Of a stretch of 64,000 nucleotides of DNA, positions 1 through 8,155 are shown piece after piece (position 1 is the stretch's first letter; the number at the start of each line of letters is the position of its first letter). The stretch comes from Calothrix sp. PCC 7103. Lineage in GTDB: Bacteria; Cyanobacteriota; Cyanobacteriia; Cyanobacteriales; Nostocaceae. Under the pieces are notes generated by a model that searched no databases, was not told the DNA's origin, and worked only from the letters and a program-made list of their open reading frames with translations. Where the stretch lies: assembly GCF_000331305.1 (NCBI RefSeq), contig NZ_KB217478.1, positions 5,553,595 through 5,617,594 of the forward strand. Direction: 5' to 3'. A program made the position numbers and the translations under genes.

Positions 1-77
1 TGGGAAATCTAAAATTTAAAATATTTGCTTTAAACTTAACCGAGAACGAAATCAACTATAGCTAAAAGGGGACAACG

Positions 78-1883
78 ATGCGACTGTCACAAATGTTATT
101 CGTCACGCTTAGAGATGACCCAGCGGATGCTGAGATTCCTAGTCATAAATTGTTACTTCGCGCAGGTTATATTCGTCGCATCGGTGCTGGACTTTATGCG
201 TACATGCCTTTGATGTGGCGGGTATTGCAAAAGGTTTCTCAGATAGTGCGCGAAGAAATGAATGCTACTGGCGCCCAAGAATGTCTTTTACCACAATTGC
301 AGCCTGCGGAATTGTGGAAAGAGTCGGGACGTTGGGATACATACACTAAAGCTGAGGGTATCATGTTTGCCCTTACCGATAGACGCGATAGTCAGGTAGC
401 TTTGGGTCCTACGCACGAAGAAGTTATTACGTATGTAGCGCGCGATATGATTCGTTCGTACCGTCAGTTACCTCAGCACCTTTATCAAATACAAACCAAG
501 TTCCGCGATGAAATTCGGCCTCGCTTTGGGTTAATGCGGGGACGCGAGTTTATTATGAAGGATGGCTACTCGTTCCATGCTGACGAGGAAAGTTTGAAAA
601 AAACCTACCAAGATATGTACCAAGCGTACAGTAATATGCTGCGTCGCTCTGGTTTGGCGTTTCGTCCAGTTGAAGCAGACTCAGGCGCCATTGGTGGAAG
701 TGGTTCAACCGAATTTATGGTACTCGCCGAAGCTGGAGAGGACGAAGTACTTTACACTGAAGATGGGCAATATGCTGCAAACGTTGAAAAAGCAGTTTCA
801 TTACCTGCCGATGCAGAACCTTCACCTTTTACAAGTTACGAAAAAGTTGAAACACCAGGAACCGAGACAATAGAAAAAATGTGTACGTTCCTCAAGTGTT
901 CTCCTACCAACGTCGTCAAAAACGTTTTATATCAAGCTTCTTACGACAACGGCATGACGGTACTGGTATTAGTAAATATCCGTGGCGACCAAGAAGTTAA
1001 CGAAGTAAAATTACAAAACGAATTAACCAAGGTTGCTTCCCAATATGGCGCCAGTGCATTATTAAAGCTAGTCGTTCCCGATGCCGACGCACAATCAAAA
1101 TGGGCGGCAAAAGCTTTACCATTGGGTTATATTGCACCTGATATAACAGACGACCATATAAAATCAGCTAAAGATATTGCGCCAAAGTTTTTACGCTTGG
1201 TCGATAAAACTGCTGTTGACTTGAAAAACTTTGCCACAGGCGCCGATACTGCTGGATACCATGTTGTTGGCGCCAATTGGAATCAGCAAATAAAATTACC
1301 AGACATCACCGTAGATGTGCGTAAAGCGAGACCAGGAGACAGGGCAGTACATAACCCACAGCAAATAATTCAAAGCGCAAGGGGTATCGAAGTAGGTCAT
1401 ATATTCCAACTAGGAACTAAGTACTCGCAAGCAATGGGCGCCACATATACCAACGAACAAGGAGAAGAAAAACCCCTTATTATGGGATGTTACGGTGTGG
1501 GAGTTTCCAGACTGGCACAATCAGCAGTTGAACAATCTTACGATAAAGACGGAATAATTTTCCCCGTAGCAATAGCACCTTATCACGCCATTATTTGCAT
1601 ACCCAACATCAGCGACGCCAAACAAGTCGAAGCAGCAGAACAACTCTACACAGAACTTAACCAAGCTGGTGTAGAAACATTGCTAGACGATAGAAACGAA
1701 CGCGCGGGTGTTAAATTCAAAGATGCCGATTTAATAGGCATACCTTTTAGAATAGTCACAGGTAAAGCATTAGCAAATGGCAAAGTTGAACTAGTGCAGC
1801 GCAAAACCAAAGAATCACAAGAAATAGCAGTTGAAGATGTCGTATCAACCTTAAAACAATGGGTTGAAGAAGCAATCAAATAA
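78..1883 (+). CDS. proS: Prolyl-tRNA synthetase
   Basis: Class II aminoacyl-tRNA synthetase that charges tRNA-Pro in the cytoplasm. The 601-residue protein has the bacterial-type layout: an N-terminal catalytic core with the GPTHEE signature near residue 113 and motif 2 ([17 protein letters not shown]) near 142-158, a long insertion/editing domain roughly 225-400, motif 3 ([14 protein letters not shown]) near 473-486, and the C-terminal anticodon-binding domain ending near 600. Length is normal for bacterial ProRS with an insertion domain. The ATG at 78 is preceded by an AAAGGGGA ribosome binding site. It is the only gene on its strand here and is followed at once by a dispersed hairpin repeat. 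Identification is secure. Confidence 0.98.
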   Translation: MRLSQMLFVTLRDDPADAEIPSHKLLLRAGYIRRIGAGLYAYMPLMWRVLQKVSQIVREEMNATGAQECLLPQLQPAELWKESGRWDTYTKAEGIMFALTDRRDSQVALGPTHEEVITYVARDMIRSYRQLPQHLYQIQTKFRDEIRPRFGLMRGREFIMKDGYSFHADEESLKKTYQDMYQAYSNMLRRSGLAFRPVEADSGAIGGSGSTEFMVLAEAGEDEVLYTEDGQYAANVEKAVSLPADAEPSPFTSYEKVETPGTETIEKMCTFLKCSPTNVVKNVLYQASYDNGMTVLVLVNIRGDQEVNEVKLQNELTKVASQYGASALLKLVVPDADAQSKWAAKALPLGYIAPDITDDHIKSAKDIAPKFLRLVDKTAVDLKNFATGADTAGYHVVGANWNQQIKLPDITVDVRKARPGDRAVHNPQQIIQSARGIEVGHIFQLGTKYSQAMGATYTNEQGEEKPLIMGCYGVGVSRLAQSAVEQSYDKDGIIFPVAIAPYHAIICIPNISDAKQVEAAEQLYTELNQAGVETLLDDRNERAGVKFKDADLIGIPFRIVTGKALANGKVELVQRKTKESQEIAVEDVVSTLKQWVEEAIK

Positions 1884-1898
1884 CATCTTGTGAGATAT

Positions 1899-1974
1899 CT
1901 TGTGGAACAGGCATCCCTGCCTGTTTAATCTATTTTAATTTATAAGGGACGGGCAAGGATGCCCATCCCACAAG
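1899..1974. repeat. Dispersed hairpin repeat, family A, copy 1
   Basis: Two arms of about 26 bases (1899-1924 and 1948-1974) are imperfect inverted copies of each other, each built from CTTGTGG plus a GGCATCC(C/T)TGCC core, around an A/T-rich loop. Related copies lie at 14154-14248 and 26369-26454 with a half copy near 28259-28275. All are intergenic and just downstream of genes, so it may double as a transcription terminator or processing hairpin, or be a small mobile element. Confidence 0.8.
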
Positions 1975-1998
1975 ACACAAGAAATATTAACTTTGAAC

Positions 1999-2766
1999 TC
2001 AAAGAGAAACTATTACTCCTTGCACAACTACGGTCTTCGGTTGCACAAAGTCCGCTTCTTTAAGTTGACTGCTTGCAACATTTTGAAGCTCTGCTAACGG
2101 GTTGCCCTGATAGCTAATATAAGTATTTTGTCCAGTAGAAGTGAGAGTCAGTTCGTTAAAGTCAACTACTCTAAAAGAAGACGTGGCGCCTGTGGCAGAT
2201 TTTACAACAGTTGTTAACGTGGGCAACTGCAATTTGTCAGTTCCCAGTTGAAAATCCTGAATTAGGCTTTGCCCTTGTACCGCTTCATCATTACCAGAAG
2301 AAGACAAGTAAATCGGAGGTATTACAAACGTATCATTGCCACTGCCACCAATAAGGGTGTTATTGCCCTTAGCGCTAAGAATATCATTGCCTAAACCTCC
2401 AGTTAGAGTATTGCCATTTCCCACTACACTAAAGACATCGTTACCAGTCTCTCCAATTAATACATTATTATTACCCATCACACTCAAAATAGAGTCACCT
2501 GCTGCCGCATTTAGAGTGTTGCCATTTCCCACAACGCTGAGGATGTTTCCACTTAGAGTAGCATTGTCCGCAATTTTACTGGGCACATTTTTAAGAAAAG
2601 TGTACGAGTTATCCTGACTTTGGGAAGCACTCATGCGCGACAAGTTTGTCTCTTGCAGCAAACCTCGATCAGTGGCAGAAAGTAGAGGCGAATATAGTAA
2701 ATTAGTATCAATAAGTACGTTTGTTCGGTAGTTGCCGTAACCGGAATTGTAAGCGGTTAATTCCAT
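1999..2766 (-). CDS. RTX-like calcium-binding repeat protein
   Basis: A 255-residue protein whose middle (about residues 75-150) is a run of glycine/asparagine-rich repeats such as GETGNDVFSVVGNGNTL and GGLGNDILSAKGNNTL, followed by GGSGNDTFVIPP and a segment (IQDFQLGTDKLQLP) typical of the end of hemolysin-type (RTX) repeat blocks. These nonapeptide-like repeats normally bind Ca2+ in secreted or surface proteins of cyanobacteria. No signal peptide is visible at the N-terminus, which would fit C-terminal-signal type I export, but no export genes are adjacent. An AGGG lies a few bases before the ATG. The flanking domains are not recognised. The cellular role is unknown. Confidence 0.75.
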   Translation of the reverse strand: MELTAYNSGYGNYRTNVLIDTNLLYSPLLSATDRGLLQETNLSRMSASQSQDNSYTFLKNVPSKIADNATLSGNILSVVGNGNTLNAAAGDSILSVMGNNNVLIGETGNDVFSVVGNGNTLTGGLGNDILSAKGNNTLIGGSGNDTFVIPPIYLSSSGNDEAVQGQSLIQDFQLGTDKLQLPTLTTVVKSATGATSSFRVVDFNELTLTSTGQNTYISYQGNPLAELQNVASSQLKEADFVQPKTVVVQGVIVSL

Positions 2767-3101
2767 ATTAATTCCCTGGTTCGAGGTGTTGTTTAAGTGT
2801 CACCACCTGTAGTCAAGCACTTGTTGCGACTGTGTAATTCTTACGAAGTTTAGCATCCATTTACCACCGTAATTTTTCGTAGATATGCATGGTGGTTTGG
2901 TTCAAATCGCGCTAAGTCACTGTAGGCTTGTGTTATTCTTGGTTGAAGATAACGCACAAAGCAGTTATAGAGCATTTTGCTGACAAAATACGGTAATCAA
3001 TCTGCCAAATCAAATTCATCGTAGAAACATGGCAAAATTGTTAAAACGCACGGTAATAGTATTAGTTATATAATTATATAAAGGTAATATCAAAATAAAT
3101 A
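2767..3101. other. Intergenic region without a recognised gene
   Basis: These 335 bases separate the RTX-like gene from the small Gly/Ala-rich gene, both on the minus strand, so they should hold the promoter of the RTX-like gene. An imperfect ACCACC/GGTGGT inverted repeat lies near 2860-2896. No coding or RNA gene was recognised. Confidence 0.5.
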
Positions 3102-3359
3102 CTACACCATTTGAACGAAGAACGGCGCCATCATAACAGACATGGCGCCACCTATCATTTCCCCTGTTTTCACAGCAGCGTGCGCTACAGCTTGCCCAGT
3201 ATAAACGGCTGCTCCACCAACTGCCCCACCAACTCCAACTGCTGTTCCAACTACAGTTTCAGTAGCTTGTGATGCTGCATTACCAACTGCTTCCCCTGCC
3301 TGGGCTGCTGTTTTTGTAACAGATTCAAAGGCGCCTTGAGTTAATTTGAAAAAATCCAT
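3102..3359 (-). CDS. Small Gly/Ala/Val-rich hypothetical protein
   Basis: An 85-residue protein that I do not recognise. It has a short N-terminal segment (MDFFKLTQGAF), then a heptad-like alanine/threonine/glycine run (about residues 15-75) with repeated AVG-A-GGA patterns that could form amphipathic or membrane-associated helices, and a hydrophobic end (MMAPFFVQMV). Three GGCGCC palindromes lie inside it. It stands alone between the RTX-like gene and the amidase gene. The composition recalls small stress-associated or membrane-curvature proteins, but no family can be assigned from sequence alone. Confidence 0.55.
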   Translation of the reverse strand: MDFFKLTQGAFESVTKTAAQAGEAVGNAASQATETVVGTAVGVGGAVGGAAVYTGQAVAHAAVKTGEMIGGAMSVMMAPFFVQMV

Positions 3360-3547
3360 TGTTAATTACGAAGTAAAAACTTATGCTTTACTTACATGAT
3401 TCCCTTCAAAACAATAAAATTAATATAGTTCTGAAAATTATTACAATTACCGTAATCTTACTGTTTTATAAGTAAAATTACTAGCATTTATGGTAGATTA
3501 GGCAATTGATAATTGGTAAAAAATATAACACAAAATTCAGGTAAAGT

Positions 3548-4234
3548 TTATTTTTGAGCTTTGTTAAACCACTCTGTAATAGCAAGAGCCAAAGTCAAGG
3601 CTAATTTTTTTTGTTCATCAGTGTTTGTTATCCACTCGAATTCTTCAGGGTTGCTAAAAAAACCCAATTCTAGAACCACTGATGGCGCCACTTCTGGACG
3701 TGTAAGCGCTAAGTTATTCCAAAAAACACCACTATCCGAACGTCCGAGTTTGCGAGTCAGATAATTGTGGATAAAAACAGCTAAACTTTGCGATTGGGGA
3801 TGATACCAAAAAGCTCTTATTCCTTTAGCTTTTTCTGCATCCTGACCATCTTCTGCAAAAGTATAATGTATGGTAACAGCAATAGTGGGTTCTTCTTGAT
3901 TTATAATTGCTTGGCGCTCACTCAAAGATAAATCTCTATCATCATCCCTTGTCATCACTACTATCGCCCCACGCTTTTGTAACTCTACAGCTAATAGTTT
4001 TGACACTTTCAAATTTACGTTTTTGGCAAAATATCCATTTACACCTACGGCGCCTGTTTCTTGACCCCCATGCCCTGGATTGATTAGTATTTTTATACCA
4101 TATAAAGGTTTTTGGTTTTTGGCTTTTCTAACAGTTGCTGAAGCGATATTTGCTTCGTGTTGCTGTTGCACCAAAGTGAATGAGTTAAATAACAATAAGC
4201 TAACAGAGCATAGTAATAACGATACAAGTTTCAT
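3548..4234 (-). CDS. N-acetylmuramoyl-L-alanine amidase (Amidase_3)
   Basis: A zinc amidase that cleaves the amide bond between N-acetylmuramic acid and the peptide stem of peptidoglycan. The 228-residue protein starts with a signal peptide (residues 1-25, hydrophobic LVSLLLCSVSLLLF). Zinc ligands of the family are visible: His in ILINPGHGGQETG near residue 54, the Glu a few residues later, and His in VTIHYTF near 123. The catalytic Glu sits in VVLELGFFSN near 190. It acts in the periplasm. It starts directly after the stop codon of the TetR gene (TAA then ATG, no spacer), so the two are probably co-transcribed and translationally coupled. It is short, with no cell-wall binding domain. Confidence 0.9.
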   Translation of the reverse strand: MKLVSLLLCSVSLLLFNSFTLVQQQHEANIASATVRKAKNQKPLYGIKILINPGHGGQETGAVGVNGYFAKNVNLKVSKLLAVELQKRGAIVVMTRDDDRDLSLSERQAIINQEEPTIAVTIHYTFAEDGQDAEKAKGIRAFWYHPQSQSLAVFIHNYLTRKLGRSDSGVFWNNLALTRPEVAPSVVLELGFFSNPEEFEWITNTDEQKKLALTLALAITEWFNKAQK

Positions 4235-4825
4235 TTAAACCCCATTTATGCTTGTGTACTTTATACTCGCATCAATTAATACAGAAAGTACACTTTGAGC
4301 TTCGGTTGCACCATCAGGTGATTGCTCAATTGTTGCCATTAAACTGGCGCCACCAATTAAAAGTAGATACTGTCTAGAAAAAGCATCAGGATTTTGAATT
4401 CCTGTTTCTGCTGCCAAGCGCATAATAATTTGACGGATAGATTCGCGTAAATCTACTGAAATACGATGTGCTTTATGCGATGCGTTTGCAATTTCCAATA
4501 CTGCATTAATAAACGGACAACCACGAAACCCAGGTGATGCATACCACTCTCGCAGCACATCAAACGTTGCTAAGAGTCGATCTTTCGGTGTATTGCCACG
4601 TTCAGTTACTGCGTTTTCAAACCATTCAATCCAAGAAAGCGCGCGGTATTCCATTACAGATTCAATTAACTTGTCTTTAGAGGGAAACCAACGATATAGC
4701 GTTCGTTTGGCAACTCCAGACTCTGCGATAACTTCATTGATACCAACATGCTGAATCCCTTTTTGATAAAAGAGTTCAGACGCAGTTTCTAAAATTTTTA
4801 GTCGAGCAGCACTATTATCAGTCAT
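4235..4825 (-). CDS. TetR/AcrR family transcriptional regulator
   Basis: A 196-residue one-component repressor. The N-terminal helix-turn-helix (about residues 8-52) contains TASELFYQKGIQHVGINEVI followed by AKRTLYRWFPSKDKL, the classical TetR DNA-binding signature; the C-terminal half is the ligand/dimerisation domain. It is divergent from an AhpD-like gene and is joined without spacer to a downstream amidase gene. The 100-base divergent region holds two identical AGACAA-GT-TTGTCT palindromes that are the obvious operator candidates, so the protein probably represses both itself with the amidase gene and the AhpD-like gene. The ligand is unknown. Confidence 0.9.
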   Translation of the reverse strand: MTDNSAARLKILETASELFYQKGIQHVGINEVIAESGVAKRTLYRWFPSKDKLIESVMEYRALSWIEWFENAVTERGNTPKDRLLATFDVLREWYASPGFRGCPFINAVLEIANASHKAHRISVDLRESIRQIIMRLAAETGIQNPDAFSRQYLLLIGGASLMATIEQSPDGATEAQSVLSVLIDASIKYTSINGV

Positions 4826-4841
4826 ATTTTTTAATTCAGGT

Positions 4842-4855
4842 AGACAAGTTTGTCT
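4842..4855. promoter_or_regulatory. Candidate TetR operator, site 1
   Basis: The inverted repeat AGACAA-GT-TTGTCT lies about 17 bases before the TetR start codon. The same 14 bases recur at 4887-4900, 45 bases away centre to centre. For the minus strand it sits at or just after the expected transcription start. Confidence 0.7.
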
Positions 4856-4862
4856 CCATCTG

Positions 4863-4892
4863 TATATACTAGCATCTACTGCATGTAGACAA
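4863..4892 (-). promoter_or_regulatory. Candidate promoter of the TetR-amidase operon
   Basis: On the minus strand a TTGTCT (-35, at 4887-4892, inside operator site 2) is followed after 18 bases by TATATA (-10, at 4863-4868). Operator site 1 then overlaps the predicted start region. Both operators are therefore placed to block this promoter. Confidence 0.5.
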
Positions 4893-4900
4893 GTTTGTCT
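4887..4900. promoter_or_regulatory. Candidate TetR operator, site 2
   Basis: A second exact copy of AGACAA-GT-TTGTCT, located 30 bases before the ATG of the AhpD-like gene and overlapping the -35 element of the divergent TetR promoter. Confidence 0.7.
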
Positions 4901-4929
4901 CCCTGAAATTGAAAAGCGAGGAAAAACAC

Positions 4930-5487
4930 ATGGAATTTACAGTTCACACTATTGAGACGGCGCCAGAAGCATCCAAAGAAATGCTTGCTCACGCGAGAGC
5001 TACTTTTGGTTTAATTCCCAATCTTGAAGGAATTTTGGCTTCGGCACCCGCAGTGTTGAAAGGTGGAATGGTATTATGGGATTTATTCGAGACAACTAGC
5101 TTTACACCTATTGAGCGGCAAGTTATATATCTAACAGCTAATTACGTACATGAATGCCACTATTGTATGGCTGCACATTCTGCACTAGCTACTAGTTGTA
5201 TGTTACCGAGCGATATTGATTTACTTCGTGATGGTAAAATCTTAGAAAATCCGAAATTACAAGCTTTGCAGAAATTTACTCGGCGCCTAATTGAAGCACG
5301 AGGTTGGTTAGAAAATAAAGAGGTTGAAGAATTTATCAATGCTGGTTATACAAAACAGCAGGTTTTAGAAGTGATTTTAGGAATTGCCATCAAAGTTATC
5401 CATAATTATACAAATCATATAGCGAAAACTCCTTTAGATAAAGAGTTTCAGCCTTTTATATGGGATAATAGGGAAAAACATATGTAA
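4930..5487 (+). CDS. Carboxymuconolactone decarboxylase / AhpD-like family protein
   Basis: An AhpD-fold protein of 185 residues. It carries the redox motif CHYCMAAH (CxxCxxxH) near residue 73, typical of alkylhydroperoxidase-like proteins that relay electrons to peroxide reduction; the substrate is unknown. The open frame extends to a TTG at 4909, but the ATG at 4930 is preferred because a GCGAGG site lies 9 bases upstream and the family begins near this point. It is divergent from a TetR regulator and its promoter region holds two identical candidate operator palindromes, so expression is probably induced by a reactive compound sensed by that repressor. Confidence 0.88.
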   Translation: MEFTVHTIETAPEASKEMLAHARATFGLIPNLEGILASAPAVLKGGMVLWDLFETTSFTPIERQVIYLTANYVHECHYCMAAHSALATSCMLPSDIDLLRDGKILENPKLQALQKFTRRLIEARGWLENKEVEEFINAGYTKQQVLEVILGIAIKVIHNYTNHIAKTPLDKEFQPFIWDNREKHM

Positions 5488-5627
5488 CATAATTGATCCC
5501 CCTCAAATTCTGTGACAAATTCAAGAATAACAAAAATTTTTAGTACTTTTGCTCTGGAAGAATGAAGTCACCAGTACCTTTGATATGTTTATAAAACACC
5601 AATAAAAGGGCGAAACTTGAGAAAAAT

Positions 5628-5921
5628 ATGAAAACACCTGATGGATGCCAAAATATGAAGGATATTCGAGCAGAAATAGATACTATCGACCGTCAAGTTA
5701 TTAAACTGCTAGGTCAGCGTTTCGCTTATGTTAAAGCTGCATCTAAGTTTAAGACAAGTGAAACTAGCGTTAAGGCGCCTGAACGTTTCACCGCCATGTT
5801 ACAACAACGTCGTGTTTGGGCACAAGAAGAAGGTTTAAATGCTGACGTAATTGAGAAAATGTATACAGACTTGGTTAATTACTTCATCGAAGAAGAAATG
5901 AACCGTTGGCAAAATAAATAA
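5628..5921 (+). CDS. Isochorismate-pyruvate lyase / chorismate mutase type II (PchB-like)
   Basis: A 97-residue AroQ-fold protein. The beginning MKTPDGCQNMKDIRAEIDTI and the segment KAASKFKTSETSVKAPER follow the pattern of PchB, which turns isochorismate into salicylate and pyruvate in siderophore pathways; such enzymes also have weak chorismate mutase activity. The end (IEEEMNRWQNK) matches the third helix of the family. It stands alone between the AhpD-like gene and a hypothetical gene on the other strand, with no isochorismate synthase or salicylate-activating gene in the window. Whether it makes salicylate or works as a mutase cannot be decided by sequence. The first ATG is kept because it aligns with the start of the PchB family. 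Confidence 0.85.
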   Translation: MKTPDGCQNMKDIRAEIDTIDRQVIKLLGQRFAYVKAASKFKTSETSVKAPERFTAMLQQRRVWAQEEGLNADVIEKMYTDLVNYFIEEEMNRWQNK

Positions 5922-5969
5922 ATACTTCGCTATACACAAATTTATTAAAGAGTATACTTTGTCTTAAAA

Positions 5970-6659
5970 TTACTCTTCTCTCCACATTCGCCAGTCAATA
6001 TTGGGTGTTTCACAGGGTTGATAGAAATCAATATTACCAGTTGCCAAAACTTGAGCTATCATCTGCATTGACATGGCATCACTGGGTCTGAAATGCCTGT
6101 TGGCTTTTTGGTTCCATTGTAAAATATCAGGATGATACCAGTTATCAAGTAATATTATTTGTTCTAGTCCACTTGGCAGTATAGCTTGTATTTCGCTGTC
6201 TGTAGCGAGCATTGTATCACGATAAGTCGGTAATAGATGAACTAAAAAATTAAACCCTAAATTCCAATTACTATGCTTCTCAATTGAGTTATATTTGACT
6301 GTAACAAGTTCGCCGCGAATGGTTAAAAATAGTAAATTTTGATTGATTATTTTCTCATCTTCTAACTCCCATTCAGTTTGATTTTCAATTTCTACTGGAC
6401 AGAAACTTTCTTGAATCCAGTTTTGTTTATTTGAAAAACAGTTACCTATCGCATCTATTATAAGTATTGGTTGAATTCCCTCTGCTGCATAGCAGTTCAC
6501 AAGCTGCTCAAACAAAATTACCCAGGTAGTTTGACTACGAAAACCTCTTAACCTCGCAGTCACCATATTTATTTTAAAATTACTAAAAGCAGGAAAACCA
6601 CAATCTATATTTTGAGAATCTAAACATTTTAAAATGTCAGCAGATGTATATTTTGCCAT
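5970..6659 (-). CDS. Hypothetical protein, possibly DUF7003-like
   Basis: A soluble-looking protein of 229 residues with no membrane segment. The start (YTSADILKCLDSQNID), the middle (ITLL-free; ILIIDAIGNCFSN) and the end (HFRPSDAMSMQMIAQVL, then NIDWRMWREE) remind me of a family of bacterial proteins of unknown function listed as DUF7003; this is recall and should be treated as tentative. The frame is open upstream to a TTG at 6707, which has a GGAG nearby, but the ATG at 6659 fits the family start better. It is convergent with the pchB-like gene and divergent from the first toxin-antitoxin pair. Function unknown. Confidence 0.6.
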   Translation of the reverse strand: MAKYTSADILKCLDSQNIDCGFPAFSNFKINMVTARLRGFRSQTTWVILFEQLVNCYAAEGIQPILIIDAIGNCFSNKQNWIQESFCPVEIENQTEWELEDEKIINQNLLFLTIRGELVTVKYNSIEKHSNWNLGFNFLVHLLPTYRDTMLATDSEIQAILPSGLEQIILLDNWYHPDILQWNQKANRHFRPSDAMSMQMIAQVLATGNIDFYQPCETPNIDWRMWREE

Positions 6660-6756
6660 ATCGCTCAAGTGATAACAGTTTCGACTGCCTGATGGTAGAT
6701 TCGTCAAATTTCTCCATTTCTAAGGATAAATATGTTTTAATATTGAATTATGCCTT

Positions 6757-6772
6757 AATTTAGTACTAAATT
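6757..6772. promoter_or_regulatory. Perfect palindrome upstream of the Phd/YefM-ParE pair
   Basis: AATTTAGTACTAAATT is a perfect 16-base palindrome ending 12 bases before the antitoxin ATG at 6785. Toxin-antitoxin operons are usually autorepressed at such a site, so this is a candidate operator. Confidence 0.5.
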
Positions 6773-6784
6773 TAATACTTTTGT

Positions 6785-7135
6785 ATGATTAATTTAGAAA
6801 ATATTCATCCCATAACAGACTTTAAGCGTAATGTCAAGCAATTTATAGAGCGCACTAAGGCAACAAAATCCCCTCTTGTTCTCACGGTTAACGGCAAAGC
6901 AGAAATTGTTATTCAGGATGCAATTAGCTTTCAGGAAACTCAGAAGCGACTGGAGCAAGCAGAAGCAGAAGTACAGAAACTCAAGCTAGAAGCTTTGCAG
7001 CGTGATATTAACCTTGGGGCAGAACAATTACGCAATGGACAGTACACTCAATATAATGATGAAACTCTGCCTGATTTGCTACAAAAAATTAAAGAGCGAG
7101 GAGAACGTAGGTTGAATTCCCAGAAGATTAAATGA
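6785..7135 (+). CDS. Type II antitoxin, Phd/YefM family
   Basis: A 116-residue antitoxin. The first half (NIHPITDFKRNVKQFIERTKATKSPLVLTVNGKAEIVIQD, residues about 6-47) is the Phd/YefM DNA-binding dimer fold; the second half is a charged, probably coiled-coil tail (QKRLEQAEAEVQKLKLEALQ) that would wrap the toxin. It overlaps the following RelE/ParE-type toxin gene by four bases (ATGA), the usual translational coupling of such pairs. A perfect palindrome just upstream is a candidate operator. No clear ribosome binding site precedes the ATG. It presumably represses its own operon and neutralises the toxin. Confidence 0.9.
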   Translation: MINLENIHPITDFKRNVKQFIERTKATKSPLVLTVNGKAEIVIQDAISFQETQKRLEQAEAEVQKLKLEALQRDINLGAEQLRNGQYTQYNDETLPDLLQKIKERGERRLNSQKIK

Positions 7136-7428
7136 ATACCTATAGACTTTCCGAACTTGCCGAACAAGACCTTGAAGATATTTGGGTTTACATTACTGGA
7201 CAAAATCCACTTGCTTCTGACAAACAAATCGTTCAAATTCTTGACCGCTTGCCAATGTTAGCGCAATTTCCTGACATGGGCAAAAGCCAAGATGCGTTAC
7301 TTCAAGGACTCAGGAGTTTTCCTGTTAAGCCATATATTGTTTTTTACGTCAAAGTTGAAGATGGCATTGAGATATTACGAATTTTGCATCAATCAAGGGA
7401 TTATGAAAGTCAGTTTGGGAACGAATAA
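7132..7428 (+). CDS. Type II toxin, RelE/ParE family
   Basis: A 98-residue toxin of the ParE/RelE superfamily. The start MNTYRLSELAEQDLEDIWVYI and the later LRSFPVKPYIVFYVKVEDGIEILRILHQSRDYES show the fold core (helix-helix then a four-stranded sheet) with the conserved IV-FY and I-RI-H segments. ParE members poison DNA gyrase, RelE members cut mRNA on the ribosome; the LSELAEQDLEDIW start favours the ParE side, but the target is not certain. Its start codon overlaps the antitoxin stop (ATGA). No truncation is seen, so the pair appears intact. Confidence 0.9.
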   Translation: MNTYRLSELAEQDLEDIWVYITGQNPLASDKQIVQILDRLPMLAQFPDMGKSQDALLQGLRSFPVKPYIVFYVKVEDGIEILRILHQSRDYESQFGNE

Positions 7429-7592
7429 TTTGTAGTAAATTTCCATACATCTCTTATCACTTGCTCGGCGATGCGGTCTAAAAAGAGAATACAATTCGTA
7501 ATAGTCTAGATAACTCGCTTCAAATAAACATAGTCATAATGAGTTAATTTTAGTTGATTTTTGAAGGATTGCTAAATACGTTTACGGCTGTT

Positions 7593-7620
7593 ATACTTGT
7601 ACAATAAACTGTACAAGTAT
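7593..7620. promoter_or_regulatory. YefM-YoeB type operator (paired TGTACA motifs)
   Basis: ATACTTGTAC (7593-7602) and GTACAAGTAT (7611-7620) form a perfect 10-base inverted repeat with an 8-base spacer. Inside it lie two TGTACA hexamers (7598-7603 and 7610-7615) 12 bases apart centre to centre. The E. coli yefM-yoeB operator is known to use TGTACA cores with this spacing. The right arm overlaps the first possible ATG (7619) of the antitoxin gene. Confidence 0.75.
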
Positions 7621-7882
7621 GAAGCAGATGAAAGTTGTGTCTTTTAGTGAAGCGAGAAATAACCTCAAGGCTGTTTTAGACCAAGTAGCGGAAGATGCCG
7701 ACTATACAATCATCGCTAGAAGAGATGCGGCGGATTCTGTAGTAATGTCTCTAGATACATTTAATAGTTTGTTGGAGACAGTACATTTACTCAAATCTCC
7801 CGCCAATGCTGCCCATTTAGAGCGTTCTATTGCTCAGTTCAAACAGGGGAAAGTGGTGGAGCGAAATTTGTTGGATGAGTAG
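7619..7882 (+). CDS. yefM: Type II antitoxin YefM
   Basis: An 87-residue YefM/Phd antitoxin: the start KVVSFSEARNNLKAVLDQVAEDADYTIIARRDAADSVVMS is the classical family core that binds operator DNA and folds as a dimer, and the C-terminal half (AHLERSIAQFKQGKVVERNL) is the toxin-binding region. Two in-frame ATGs exist, 7619 and 7628; the first overlaps the operator arm, so either the message is nearly leaderless or the second is used. The YoeB gene starts eight bases before this stop codon. It lies 190 bases after another toxin-antitoxin pair, making a small tandem array. Confidence 0.93.
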   Translation: MKQMKVVSFSEARNNLKAVLDQVAEDADYTIIARRDAADSVVMSLDTFNSLLETVHLLKSPANAAHLERSIAQFKQGKVVERNLLDE

Positions 7883-8141
7883 AAAGTTAGCGTGGACAGA
7901 CGAAGCTTGGAAAGATTATCTATATTGGCAAGGGCAGGACAAAAAGACTTTAAAACGAATTAACAAGTTGATTGAGGCAACCATGCGACTACCGTTTGAG
8001 GGAATCGGGAAACCAGAAGCACTCAAAGAAAATCTAGCTGGTTTTTGGTCGCGCCGAATTGATGATACAAATCGGTTAGTTTATGTGGTGGATGATGAGT
8101 ATTTAACCATTATTGCTTGTCGATACCACTATTCTGAGTAA
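7875..8141 (+). CDS. yoeB: Type II toxin YoeB
   Basis: An 88-residue ribosome-dependent mRNA interferase of the YoeB/Txe family. The motif LAWTDEAWKDYLYWQGQDKK is diagnostic, as are KPEALKENLAGFWSRRIDD and the C-terminal CRYHYSE, which includes the catalytic-end His-Tyr residues of the family. The open frame extends further upstream to 7830, but that part is out of the family; the ATG at 7875 overlaps the yefM stop in ATGAGTAG. With the adjacent YefM and its TGTACA operator this looks like a complete, functional pair. Confidence 0.95.
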   Translation: MSRKLAWTDEAWKDYLYWQGQDKKTLKRINKLIEATMRLPFEGIGKPEALKENLAGFWSRRIDDTNRLVYVVDDEYLTIIACRYHYSE

Positions 8142-8155
8142 TGATTTCGTAAAAT

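Noticed and set aside
2890-2910. GGTTCAAATC resembling a tRNA T-loop
   Set aside because: No acceptor, D or anticodon stem could be folded around it.
7830-7874. Upstream extension of yoeB
   Set aside because: It is the yefM reading frame shifted; YoeB starts at the ATG at 7875.
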